DNA from: Agathobacter rectalis ATCC 33656
GTDB taxonomy: Bacteria; Bacillota; Clostridia; Lachnospirales; Lachnospiraceae
NCBI RefSeq assembly: GCF_000020605.1
Contig: NC_012781.1
Span: 1,799,501 to 1,863,500 of the forward strand
DNA length: 64,000 bases
Direction: 5' to 3'
The notes beneath the pieces are model-generated. The model did no database searches, was not told the DNA's origin, and saw nothing but the letters and a program-made list of their open reading frames with translations. This document shows positions 1 through 7,609 of the stretch, in pieces. A program made the translations under genes and the position numbers. Positions within the stretch are counted from its first letter, which is position 1, and every line of letters begins with the position of its first letter.

Positions 1-252
1 GTCTACATATAATCTGTAGCCCTTATCCGAAGGAATTCTTCCTGCTGAGGTATGTGGCTGTACTATATAGCCCATCTCCTCTAAGTCGCTCATCTCATTT
101 CTGATTGTTGCCGAGCTCAGATTAAGATCTGTATATTTTGAAATTGTACGTGAGCCAACCGGCTCTCCTGTGGCGAGATAATTGCGGATGATTGCATCCA
201 GTATGGTAAGCTGTCTCTCGCTCAACTCTAGTTCTTTGTTTTCATTTTCCAT
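1..252 (-). CDS. hrcA: HrcA heat-shock repressor, N-terminal part (cut by window edge)
   Basis: HrcA represses the class I heat-shock genes (hrcA-grpE-dnaK, groESL) by binding CIRCE. The first 84 residues are present and contain the winged-helix DNA-binding domain, with the family signatures [10 protein letters not shown] (about residues 29-38), [15 protein letters not shown] (about 45-59) and the wing segment HTSAGRIPS (about 67-75). The frame is open to the window edge, so the dimerisation and GAF-like parts lie outside. The start is the ATG before ENENKEL. Two CIRCE elements and a strong promoter lie just upstream, which shows autoregulation. Identification is very secure. Confidence 0.96.
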   Translation of the reverse strand, partial: MENENKELELSERQLTILDAIIRNYLATGEPVGSRTISKYTDLNLSSATIRNEMSDLEEMGYIVQPHTSAGRIPSDKGYRLYVD

Positions 253-289
253 TGGTCACACGCTCCATCTGAAGTATGCTTTTAATTTG

Positions 290-316
290 TTAGCACTCTG
301 TATTTTGGAGTGCTAA
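290..316 (-). promoter_or_regulatory. CIRCE operator, perfect copy
   Basis: TTAGCACTC, a 9-nt spacer and GAGTGCTAA form a perfect CIRCE inverted repeat. It lies between the -10 box and the hrcA start, inside the transcribed leader. This is the binding site of HrcA itself. Confidence 0.96.
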
Positions 317-332
317 TTTTTTATCTGTACAT

Positions 333-361
333 AACATACCACCACCTATTAGCAATGTCAA
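333..361 (-). promoter_or_regulatory. hrcA operon promoter (sigma-A type)
   Basis: On the minus strand, TTGACA (356-361) is separated by 17 nt from TATGTT (333-338). The -35 box overlaps the left arm of a second, degenerate CIRCE copy, so HrcA bound there would block RNA polymerase directly. Confidence 0.85.
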
Positions 362-375
362 CCCTCGAGTGCTAA
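349..375 (-). promoter_or_regulatory. Second CIRCE operator, degenerate left arm
   Basis: The right arm GAGTGCTAA is perfect. The left arm reads TTAGCAATG instead of TTAGCACTC, and the spacer is the standard 9 nt. The two copies are 59 bp apart, register to register. The changed bases of the left arm fall within the -35 hexamer, which may explain the departure from consensus. Confidence 0.75.
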
Positions 376-522
376 TTTTTTTAATAAAATTTTTGAAACC
401 CTTGATTTTACTGGGGTTTCAGGCTTTATTAATTTTCTATTAAATTGATTTTGGCGGTATTTACACCACTTTTACACCATTTTTCAATTTTTCATTTCAT
501 GCTTAGCATCAAATGATACAAA
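376..522. other. Gene-free stretch with short repeats, possible integration scar
   Basis: No gene is seen. It holds an 8-bp inverted repeat (TGAAACCC at 394-401 with GGGTTTCA at 414-421) and a short direct repeat TTTACACCA at 460-468 and 471-479. Paired TTTACACCA repeats with a GAAACCC hairpin resemble the 3' ends of tyrosine-integrase genes in Firmicute elements, but no integrase coding sequence remains. The resemblance is from memory and weak. Confidence 0.3.
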
Positions 523-556
523 AAAGCAGTCGATCCTAAATGTGAAAGACTGCTTT
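523..556 (-). terminator. Rho-independent terminator after the toxin-antitoxin remnant
   Basis: AAAGCAGTC (523-531) pairs perfectly with GACTGCTTT (548-556) across a 16-nt loop. On the minus strand the stem is followed by a run of T. It sits 12 bp past the last stop codon of the decayed toxin gene. Confidence 0.75.
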
Positions 557-568
557 ATATCATATTTC

Positions 569-705
569 TTATTGCTTTGTGTGTATATTTAGCTGATTGT
601 CTATATCCCTTCCTGCATACATTACTCTAAGTATTGTTACAACCATTCAAAAATTCCTCTCAAATCACTGTCAGCCTGTTCTGATACTTCTATCTCATAT
701 ATCAT
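569..705 (-). pseudogene. RelE/ParE-family toxin remnant with internal deletion and frameshift
   Basis: The gene starts with ATG overlapping the antitoxin stop (ATGA), the usual coupling in these operons. It reads MIYEIEVSEQADSDLRGIFEW, a typical RelE/ParE N-terminus, and then hits TAA at 637-639 after 22 residues. In the +1 frame the sequence continues as VTILRVMYAGRDIDNQLN to a TAA at 569-571, which is the usual C-terminal end of the same family. The middle of about 60 residues is missing, so a deletion fused the two ends out of frame. The product cannot be an active toxin. Calling the family rests on motif recognition only. Confidence 0.75.
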
Positions 706-902
706 AAGCCATAATCTTTGCGAATATCAGAAAAGGCTTTCTTAGCATTTTTTGTCCGTCCAGCCTGCATATCCGCATATCCCTTCTCTAATTTTTCATT
801 AAACTCTATCTCTGATAATGCGCTGATATCAACAGGTCTGGCAGATGGTATTTTTACTTCAAACGGAAGACCTCTCTGTAAGATAATCTGCATATAAAAC
901 AT
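702..902 (-). pseudogene. RelB/DinJ-family antitoxin, N-terminally truncated
   Basis: The 66-codon frame begins MFYMQIILQRGLPFEV, which matches the point in RelB/DinJ antitoxins just after the ribbon-helix-helix (usually ...RQIILQGGIPFEV). The C-terminal toxin-binding tail (FNEKLEKGYADMQAGR... to KDYGL) is complete. The DNA-binding half of about 35 residues is absent. AAGGAG upstream would serve the second ATG (residue 4), so a short toxin-neutralising peptide could still be made. With its toxin partner broken, this is best read as a decaying module. Confidence 0.7.
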
Positions 903-960
903 CTCCTTCCTGCCATATTTTTATGTTATGCAAAACCTCCGAACGGCTTTAGGCCATAAA

Positions 961-1212
961 TCAGTTATTATTATTCCTAATCAAAATCTGTATGATTTTA
1001 TCATAATTTTCCGGTCTGTGTGGAAACGTACAGTCTGTACATACCTTGATTTTTTTGCCATTCTTCTCTATGTAGGTCTTACTTCCGGGACAGTTTGGCA
1101 TACTATACATAGGACAATAACAAAACAGACAATTAAAGTCATCCGAAAGTCCCTTGTGACACGGAAAATATTTGCAATCTGTGTTTTTAAAGTATTTATA
1201 AGAGTTTTCCAT
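961..1212 (-). CDS. Small cysteine-rich protein of B12 operons (PF04071-like)
   Basis: The 83-residue protein is the last gene of the B12 unit and overlaps the end of cbiA by 17 bp. It has eight cysteines in the pattern CxxxxC (13, 18), CxxCxC (28, 31, 33), C41 and CxxC (58, 61), with the segment CPMYSMPNCPGS between. This matches the cysteine-rich small domain family found next to, or fused to, cobalamin genes. The cysteines suggest a bound metal, zinc or an iron-sulfur cluster; the function is unknown. AAGGA six bases before the ATG of MENSYKYF supports this start rather than an in-frame ATG 21 bases upstream. Confidence 0.85.
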   Translation of the reverse strand: MENSYKYFKNTDCKYFPCHKGLSDDFNCLFCYCPMYSMPNCPGSKTYIEKNGKKIKVCTDCTFPHRPENYDKIIQILIRNNNN

Positions 1213-2698
1213 TTTTATTCCTTCTATATTCATATGCTTTTCTCACAAAGCTCTCTGCAAAATGCGGATTTGACGGATAATACAGGTGCGGAAATCCAAG
1301 CCAGTAATTATCATGGCTTATCACGCAGTCGTAGCTTCTGCCTGTGGCCGGCTTGGTCGCAATACAATCGGCTCCATTATCGGTGCTGTCGTAATAATGA
1401 AATTCATGCGCCTTTATTTTTTCATTTTGCGGTAGAAAATTGCTATGCTTTTCCGCAAGCTCAATATATCCGAACCTGACCAGCTTTCCCTTAAAATGAC
1501 ACCCACCATCTAATGCCCCCACAAGCTTAGACTTATTCATATCATTTTGTATATCTGCTTTATTTTGTACATCAGCCTTGTTTTGCTCATCTGTATCATC
1601 ACAGATGTTACGGATATATGTGTGTAGATACATAAACCCTCCACACTCTGCAACCGTCGGCATTCCAGCTCTAAAAGCTTTTTTTATGGCATTCAGCATA
1701 GATACGTTTTTACTCAATTCCTTTGCATACAGCTCCGGATAACCGCCTCCAAGCAGCATTGCATCACAATCCTTTGGAAGCCTGGTATCGTGAAGCGGTG
1801 AAAAATACTGTAATTTTGCACCGCATTTTTCGAGCATTCTTAGGTTATCTTCATAGTAAAAACAAAAGGCTTCGTCCATGGCAACAGCTATGTTTACGGT
1901 ATTTATTGCTTTATTTTGCAAAAATTCATTTTGATCACAATTACCTATATTTTTTTCATTATAATTTTTTTCATTATATACATCTGCATTTTCACTGTCA
2001 CCGATTTCATTTGCCGCTTCTGCAATGTCCATAAACAAAGCCATATCTATTGTCTTTTTTAGTCTGTCGGCAGTTTCATTGAGCTGTTTTTTTATATCTG
2101 AAAGCTCATCCGGCATGACAAGCCCCAGATGTCTGCTTGAAAGCCCGATATCCTTCTGTTCCGGGAAATATCCGACTACTTTTACGGAAAGCTCCTTCTC
2201 TATCAGAGGCTTTATGATATCATAATAGCCCTTCGACATCCGATTGAGCAGAACCCCCTTAATCAAGTGCTGAGTGTCATACTGCAAAAAACCGGCTATA
2301 AGAGCAAGCACTGACTTTCCCATGCCCTTTGCGTCCACCACGAGTATTATCGGAGTCTGCGTCACCTTTGCCAGATGGTATGACGAACCCTGCTCATATA
2401 TTCCGCCAAGTCCATCATATAATCCCATCACGCCCTCAAGCACCGCAAAATCACCATCGGCTCTTTCATCTAAGAAAAGCTGCACTGTTGTCTTTTCGTC
2501 CGTAAAAAACGTATCGAGGTTTTTGGATGGTACGCCAAGCACCTTTTTGTGAAACATCGGGTCAATATAATCAGGTCCGCACTTATATGACAATACGTTT
2601 TTTCCGCTATCCTTTAATAGCTGCAGTAAAGCGCAGGTTATCATTGTTTTTCCACTGCCGCTTTTTGGCGCGGCTATCATAAAACGATTTATTTTCAT
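1196..2698 (-). CDS. cbiA: Cobyrinate a,c-diamide synthase CbiA
   Basis: CbiA uses ATP and glutamine to amidate the a and c side chains of cob(II)yrinate. The 500-residue protein has an N-terminal dethiobiotin-synthase-like P-loop (APKSGSGKT, residues 10-18), the substrate segment YKCGPDYIDP (about 38-47), and a class I glutamine amidotransferase domain with nucleophile Cys352 in AECGGF. Two low-complexity, Asn-rich inserts (about 235-259 and 372-385, the latter with a repeated QNKAD) make it longer than the usual 450-460. AAGGA eight bases before ATG at 2698 sets the start; an extra 31 codons upstream have no family resemblance. Confidence 0.95.
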   Translation of the reverse strand: MKINRFMIAAPKSGSGKTMITCALLQLLKDSGKNVLSYKCGPDYIDPMFHKKVLGVPSKNLDTFFTDEKTTVQLFLDERADGDFAVLEGVMGLYDGLGGIYEQGSSYHLAKVTQTPIILVVDAKGMGKSVLALIAGFLQYDTQHLIKGVLLNRMSKGYYDIIKPLIEKELSVKVVGYFPEQKDIGLSSRHLGLVMPDELSDIKKQLNETADRLKKTIDMALFMDIAEAANEIGDSENADVYNEKNYNEKNIGNCDQNEFLQNKAINTVNIAVAMDEAFCFYYEDNLRMLEKCGAKLQYFSPLHDTRLPKDCDAMLLGGGYPELYAKELSKNVSMLNAIKKAFRAGMPTVAECGGFMYLHTYIRNICDDTDEQNKADVQNKADIQNDMNKSKLVGALDGGCHFKGKLVRFGYIELAEKHSNFLPQNEKIKAHEFHYYDSTDNGADCIATKPATGRSYDCVISHDNYWLGFPHLYYPSNPHFAESFVRKAYEYRRNKNGKLL

Positions 2699-2780
2699 GT
2701 ATTCATCCTTTATTTCATCATATACCTTAAGAATATCAGCCTTCGATGATTTATTACGGGTTGTAGCATAAAAGCCCAGG

Positions 2781-4835
2781 TTAAAATTCAAATGAACATA
2801 TCCACACCGGATTTTCCGCCTGCATCAGATGGTAATGTCCTATCTGCTTTGAGCGGCTGACCTGCAGCTGCACGATATCCTCATTTTTCACATTATATGC
2901 CGACATTATTTCCTTTATCTCACAAATTGTTTCCATAGAAATTGCATTTATCACTATACGTATATGTGGATTTTTTGCTTTAAGAGCCTCTATTATTTCC
3001 TTTAGATTGCCACTGCTGCCTCCGATAAATGCGTGTGTCGGCACCGGAAGATTTTCCATTCCGTCAGGAGCCTTTGCATTTATAACATGGATATTTTCAA
3101 GTCCATGCTTTTCTTTATTTTTTGTGATAAGCTGCACGGCATTTTCCTTCTGCTCGATGGCATAGACCTCCATATCATCGGAAAGTGATGCTGCCTCTAC
3201 CGCTATGGAGCCGGTTCCGCTTCCCACATCATAAAGCACTGAATCCGATTTCAAATGAAGCTTGCAGATGCTTACATGCCTTATTTCCTCTTTGGTCATC
3301 GGAACCTTTTCACGGATAAATGCTGCATCACTTAGCTGCGGTGTGACATTTTTTGCAACCGGATTGGGATTTTTTATCATACAGATATACAGTCCCTCCC
3401 TTTTAAGCTTTGTGCACTCCTGTGGTGAAAGCTGCGATATATTTTCATCCGGATATGATAGCTGGTATCCCACAGTTACCGAGCATTTTTGTAAACCATA
3501 CCTTTCGTCACTGCTTAATAGGTGTCCAAGCATATTTACGTCCCTGACTCCGGACATCAGCATAAACGTTTTTGCATGATGGCTAATCCGTGATGTGATA
3601 TTAGAAAGCTTTACTCCGTGGATGCTGCAAATATATGCATCGTTGTAGGTTTCACCGACTGCTGCCGCCATATATGACACCGATGAAATTCCAGGAAGGA
3701 TTGACACATCCGCATTTAATTTTCCTTCAGATATTTCATTTTTTATCGCCAGATACAGCTTTCTGCTTCCACTGTAAAAGCCTGTATCTCCCGAGAATAA
3801 TATAAGAACATTACTGATTTTTGCAGTATCTGCACAAATTTCGTATAGATAAGGAATAATCTGTTCTGCAAGATAATACGGCTTTTTGTCTATCTTCGCA
3901 CTGTATTTTTCTATCATGCGACTTGCACCAAGTATAATATCAGCGCTTTCTATTGCATCTGAAACAGCTTTTGTCATGCAAGCATCATTTCCCATTCCAA
4001 TGCCGGCAAGCATGATATGAAGCTTGTTATATTTACTGTCAATATATTCACAAACAGCTTCAAATGACATTCCATCATCCTGCACGCTTTGCCCCACAAT
4101 ATAGACCGGAATATTTTTATTTTTTGCGGCAGCTATTTTCTCAATAAAGCCCCCGGCCGCACCGCTTTTTTTGGTGACCAGACATCTGATATCATACTGA
4201 TCAATAAGTGCCTCATTAAGCTGTGTGCTAAACGGTCCCTGCAATGCCAGAATGTGCTTTCCTGTAATATCATTGTGCATGCACAAGCTTATGCTCTCAA
4301 GCCCCGGAAGCACGCGCACATACAATCTTTCCCTGACGTCTGAGGTTTTACAATACACCGACAGCTCCTTGCTTCCTGTTGTGAGCAGTATATTTCCGTC
4401 TGTATTGTTAAGTGCCTTTGCACATGCTTCATTGTCCTCAAAATAGCGGATATTATCATAATCTGCTGATATATCCGTATCTCTTTTAAGACGCACATAT
4501 TCGATATTTTCTGATATGCTGCTATCCGCCTGATTGTCTGTAACAGCATGTGCCTCGTTAAACGCATAAACTGCCTGCTTTATATTTTCGGTAACAATGG
4601 CTGCATATGGATGGGTGGCATCCACTATGAGCTTACATTTTTGTTCCGCAAAAAAGCTTCTCATGCCCTCGCTGTCCATACGCCCCATATGAACATGCGC
4701 GAACGGATTTTCATGCAGCACGATTTCACCGTATTCTGTTGCCACGCAAACTGTATGCTCTATGCCTCTTTTACACAGATGCTCTGATAGCTTACGTCCC
4801 TCTGTTGTTCCTGCAAAAATCAGTATTTTACTCAA
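2781..4835 (-). CDS. cbiJET: Trifunctional CbiJ-CbiE-CbiT fusion (precorrin-6A reductase and C5,15-methyltransferase/decarboxylase)
   Basis: Three enzymes of corrin ring synthesis are joined in 684 residues. Residues 1 to about 260 are CbiJ/CobK (start KILIFAGTTEGRKL; DATHPYA near 73), the reductase of cobalt-precorrin-6A. About 270-490 is CbiE, a SAM methyltransferase of the tetrapyrrole family (MLAGIGMGNDACMT; FSGDTGFYSG near 347). About 505-684 is CbiT (YDVGSGTGSIAVEAA, a SAM-binding loop, near 535). CbiE-CbiT fusions are common (CobL); adding CbiJ in front is less so. The likely start is the TTG before SKILIFAG, served by AAGGAG in the end of cbiH, and it overlaps that gene by 8 bp. Confidence 0.93.
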   Translation of the reverse strand: MSKILIFAGTTEGRKLSEHLCKRGIEHTVCVATEYGEIVLHENPFAHVHMGRMDSEGMRSFFAEQKCKLIVDATHPYAAIVTENIKQAVYAFNEAHAVTDNQADSSISENIEYVRLKRDTDISADYDNIRYFEDNEACAKALNNTDGNILLTTGSKELSVYCKTSDVRERLYVRVLPGLESISLCMHNDITGKHILALQGPFSTQLNEALIDQYDIRCLVTKKSGAAGGFIEKIAAAKNKNIPVYIVGQSVQDDGMSFEAVCEYIDSKYNKLHIMLAGIGMGNDACMTKAVSDAIESADIILGASRMIEKYSAKIDKKPYYLAEQIIPYLYEICADTAKISNVLILFSGDTGFYSGSRKLYLAIKNEISEGKLNADVSILPGISSVSYMAAAVGETYNDAYICSIHGVKLSNITSRISHHAKTFMLMSGVRDVNMLGHLLSSDERYGLQKCSVTVGYQLSYPDENISQLSPQECTKLKREGLYICMIKNPNPVAKNVTPQLSDAAFIREKVPMTKEEIRHVSICKLHLKSDSVLYDVGSGTGSIAVEAASLSDDMEVYAIEQKENAVQLITKNKEKHGLENIHVINAKAPDGMENLPVPTHAFIGGSSGNLKEIIEALKAKNPHIRIVINAISMETICEIKEIMSAYNVKNEDIVQLQVSRSKQIGHYHLMQAENPVWICSFEF

Positions 4836-5559
4836 TCTGATATCCTCTCCTTGTGACAAGCATTCCGTCAATTATTTGTGTACCCTCATTGCCGATAAAT
4901 ACCGTCGTAAACATGTTGACCTGTGCACTGCGGAGCTCACCGAGGGTACAGACCGTATAGCTTGTTCCCTCACGTCCGATATTTTCGACATAGCCGCAGG
5001 CTCTATCCGGCTCTATCGCACGAAGCAGAATATCACAGGCTCTCATCAGATAGTCCTTTCTCTTGTGACTTGACGGATTGTACAGTGCTATGACAAAATC
5101 ACCCTCTGCAGCAGCCACAAGACGCTTTTCAATCTTATCCCACGGCGTGAGCAGGTCACTTAAGCTGATTGTACAAAAATCATGGTTTAATGGTGCTCCA
5201 AGCACTGCCGCACCACTGTTTGCCGCTGTAATGCCGGGTATTACCGAAAGCTCTACGTTATCGTATTCCTGCCCAATCTCATACATAAGAGAGGCCAGTC
5301 CGTATATTCCGGCATCGCCACTACATACAAGGGAGACTGTTTTGCCCTCAAGTGCCTTTTTAAAGCACAGATGACATCTTTCTTTTTCCTGACGCATCGG
5401 AGTGGTCAAAAGCTCTTTTGTCTGGAATTTTTCTCCAAGCAGCTTTATATATACGGTGTATCCCACTATGACATCACTCGCTTCCAGGGCGTCAATCGCC
5501 TGCTTTGTCATCATGCTTTCAAAGCCCGGCCCCATACCTACTATGTAAATTTTATTCAT
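4828..5559 (-). CDS. cbiH: Cobalt-precorrin-3B C17-methyltransferase CbiH
   Basis: CbiH methylates C17 and drives ring contraction in the anaerobic B12 route, giving cobalt-precorrin-4. The 243-residue protein is a standard tetrapyrrole methylase: IYIVGMGPG (about 3-11), the SAM loop VCSGDAGIYGLASL (about 83-96), VIPGITAANSGAAVLGAPL (about 111-129) and IALYNPSS near 161. GGAG seven bases before ATG fixes the start at 5559, four codons inside the longest frame. It is short of the two-domain CbiH-CbiG-like forms, and the CbiG function is in the next gene upstream. Confidence 0.95.
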   Translation of the reverse strand: MNKIYIVGMGPGFESMMTKQAIDALEASDVIVGYTVYIKLLGEKFQTKELLTTPMRQEKERCHLCFKKALEGKTVSLVCSGDAGIYGLASLMYEIGQEYDNVELSVIPGITAANSGAAVLGAPLNHDFCTISLSDLLTPWDKIEKRLVAAAEGDFVIALYNPSSHKRKDYLMRACDILLRAIEPDRACGYVENIGREGTSYTVCTLGELRSAQVNMFTTVFIGNEGTQIIDGMLVTRRGYQIE

Positions 5560-5633
5560 GTTAATCTCCATCTCTACTAATTTTATATAACCATGCAGCT
5601 ATTTGCAATTTTTTAATGATATGAAGGTCAAAA

Positions 5634-5664
5634 GGTATTTTGCCCCTCATTTATGATTAATCAG
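5634..5664. repeat. Short interspersed repeat, second copy at 51,302-51,332
   Basis: A 31-bp segment reading (plus strand) TATTTTGCCCCTCATTTATG in its middle matches the reverse complement of 51,302-51,332 with one mismatch. It spans the cbiG stop codon and runs into the cbiG-cbiH gap. A near match in non-homologous surroundings points to a dispersed repeat family rather than chance. It is preceded by GGTCAAAA, similar to the GGGTCAAAC at the left end of the 51-kb element. Confidence 0.65.
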
Positions 5665-6799
5665 GATACCTTGCTGCCGCAACCGTTACCCTGTCATATT
5701 TATGTTTTTTATAAATAAGTTCTCCTGCTTTATCGCATTCCCTGCTGCATGCAAGCACTGCTGCACGCTCGCACACGTTGTCCACTCCAACATGCTCCCT
5801 GACAAACTGCGAGGCACTGAATTCTCCCTGCACCGCCATGAGCTCATCCGCGGTATAAGTGACAAATTCTATCCTGTTTCTTTCGCAAAATTCTTTTATT
5901 CCCGGTTCATCTTTTTTCACATCTATTGATGCAATCATGTCTATATCCGAAATATCTATTTGCAGCTTTAAAAGACTTTGTCTGATTGCCCTGTCAATAT
6001 TTTCAAACGCTGTATCCCTTCTGCACCCAATACCAAGTACAAATTGTGTGGGTTTTAAGTAAATACTGCCATTTTTAGTGTCCTTTTCTTTTTCGCATGA
6101 TACTACAATATCAGCTCCGTAAGCAGGTGGGAAATCCACTGTTTTTATTGCATCAGCACTCATATCAGCTTTATCTAAAAATGCCTTTATAAGGCTTCTG
6201 TGCTTAGCCGGGATGTGCTCCCAGTCGACCGACATCGTAACCACTTCACCCGCCAATACCTTTGATGATACTCTGGCAATGCCATCTTTATTGACTATTG
6301 CAAGCCTGCATTTCTTTGCAAAAACATCAACTGCAAATTTATTATTGATATCAGTAGCGGTTGTTATAACAGGTGTGGCATTCATCAGCGCTGCTAATAA
6401 TACAGCAAACTCATTGGCACCTCCAACATGCCCTGAAAGAATCGGAATAACAAACTTCCCCAGCTCATCTATCACAATAACAGGACTGTCTTTAAGCTTG
6501 TTATTAACAGAAGAAGCTATAGCTCTCACTGCAATACCGCATGCCCCGATAAAAATCAGAGCCTTTTTTTCACTCATCTGTGCAGCTGTCCAGTCTGATA
6601 TATTTTGTGATATGTAGCCGGTATTTCTATAATTTTCATCAGTGGAATTTTTAATATTCTCATCCGATAATCTCGAGCACTTGGTAAAAACCTCCACCTC
6701 ATATGCACTTTTTTCAAGCTTATAAGCTATGTCACATGACAGCTCATAGCCCTTTTTTGTGAAGCTTACAATGCAAATTTTCATATTTTCAATTCCCAT
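5657..6799 (-). CDS. cbiG: Cobalt-precorrin-5A hydrolase CbiG
   Basis: CbiG opens the delta-lactone of cobalt-precorrin-5A and releases acetaldehyde, a step specific to the oxygen-independent pathway. The 380-residue protein shows the family features: an N-terminal domain (ICIVSFTKKGYEL), a central domain with LIFIGACGIAVRAIAS, VIDELGKFVIPILSGHVGGANEFA and TTATDINNKFAVDVFAKK, and a C-terminal CbiG_C domain (LGIGCRRDT, ASIDVKKDEPGI). An internal ATG five codons in is an alternative start. It precedes cbiH after a 97-bp gap that holds a dispersed repeat. Confidence 0.94.
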   Translation of the reverse strand: MGIENMKICIVSFTKKGYELSCDIAYKLEKSAYEVEVFTKCSRLSDENIKNSTDENYRNTGYISQNISDWTAAQMSEKKALIFIGACGIAVRAIASSVNNKLKDSPVIVIDELGKFVIPILSGHVGGANEFAVLLAALMNATPVITTATDINNKFAVDVFAKKCRLAIVNKDGIARVSSKVLAGEVVTMSVDWEHIPAKHRSLIKAFLDKADMSADAIKTVDFPPAYGADIVVSCEKEKDTKNGSIYLKPTQFVLGIGCRRDTAFENIDRAIRQSLLKLQIDISDIDMIASIDVKKDEPGIKEFCERNRIEFVTYTADELMAVQGEFSASQFVREHVGVDNVCERAAVLACSRECDKAGELIYKKHKYDRVTVAAARYPD

Positions 6800-6832
6800 A
6801 TATTTCCCATATTTATATATTCACGCCTTTTT

Positions 6833-7609
6833 TCAATCGTTATCCTTTGACTCTACAGAAGCCTTGCGATACTCTGTCGAAAAATCCGGTGCGTAAAGTC
6901 TTGATTTCTCGTAATGACTGTGAGCTATTACATCCCCCACAAGCACTATCGCTGTCTTTGTGATATTGTGCTCTCTCGCAGTCTGCTTAAGTGTAGCGAC
7001 AGTGCACACGTATGCCTCCTCCTGTGGCCAGGTTGCCTTGTATACAATTGCAGCAGGTGTATCTGCCGCGTATCCTCCCTCAATAAGGCTTTCCGTAAGC
7101 TTCTCTAAAAGCCCGGTGCTTAAGTAAATCGCCATGGAAGCATGGTGTGAGGCAAAGCTTGCTATGCTCTCCTTAGGCGGCACCTTCGTGCGCCCCTCCA
7201 TGCGTGTGATGATGAGCGACTGGGAAATACCTGGGAGCGTGTACTCAATGTTGAGCGATGCAGCAGCGCCAAAGCACGCGCTCACGCCCGGACAGCTCTC
7301 ATATGGTATTAAAAGGGTATCAAGCTCATCCATCTGCTCGCGCACTGCGCCGTATATGCTTGGCTCTCCCGTGTGCAGGCGCACAGTAATTTTTCCGTCT
7401 GCCTCAGCAGTTTTCATGACTGCGATGACCTCATCCAGTGTCATTTTTGCACTGTTATATATTTCACAGCTCTCCCTTGCATAGTCCAAAAGCTCTGGAT
7501 TAACAAGCGAGCCTGCATAAATTATCACATCTGCTTTTTGTAAAAGACGCATTCCGCGTACTGTTATTAAATCTGCTGCGCCTGTTCCTGCGCCAACAAA
7601 GTAAACCAT
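6833..7609 (-). CDS. cbiF: Cobalt-precorrin-4 C11-methyltransferase CbiF
   Basis: CbiF adds the C11 methyl group to cobalt-precorrin-4 using SAM. The 258-residue protein begins VYFVGAGTGAADLITVRG and contains YAGSLVNPELLDYA (about 36-49), VRLHTGEPSIYGAVREQMD (about 76-94), CPGVSACFGAAASL (about 105-118) and PGISQSLIITRMEGRTKVP, all typical of the CobM/CbiF subfamily. The start lies inside the end of cbiD (43-bp overlap), which suggests translational coupling. Confidence 0.96.
   Translation of the reverse strand: MVYFVGAGTGAADLITVRGMRLLQKADVIIYAGSLVNPELLDYARESCEIYNSAKMTLDEVIAVMKTAEADGKITVRLHTGEPSIYGAVREQMDELDTLLIPYESCPGVSACFGAAASLNIEYTLPGISQSLIITRMEGRTKVPPKESIASFASHHASMAIYLSTGLLEKLTESLIEGGYAADTPAAIVYKATWPQEEAYVCTVATLKQTAREHNITKTAIVLVGDVIAHSHYEKSRLYAPDFSTEYRKASVESKDND

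Noticed and set aside
928-1479. 183-residue plus-strand frame
   Set aside because: It lies across cbiA and the cysteine-rich gene on the other strand, has no ribosome site and no recognisable domain.
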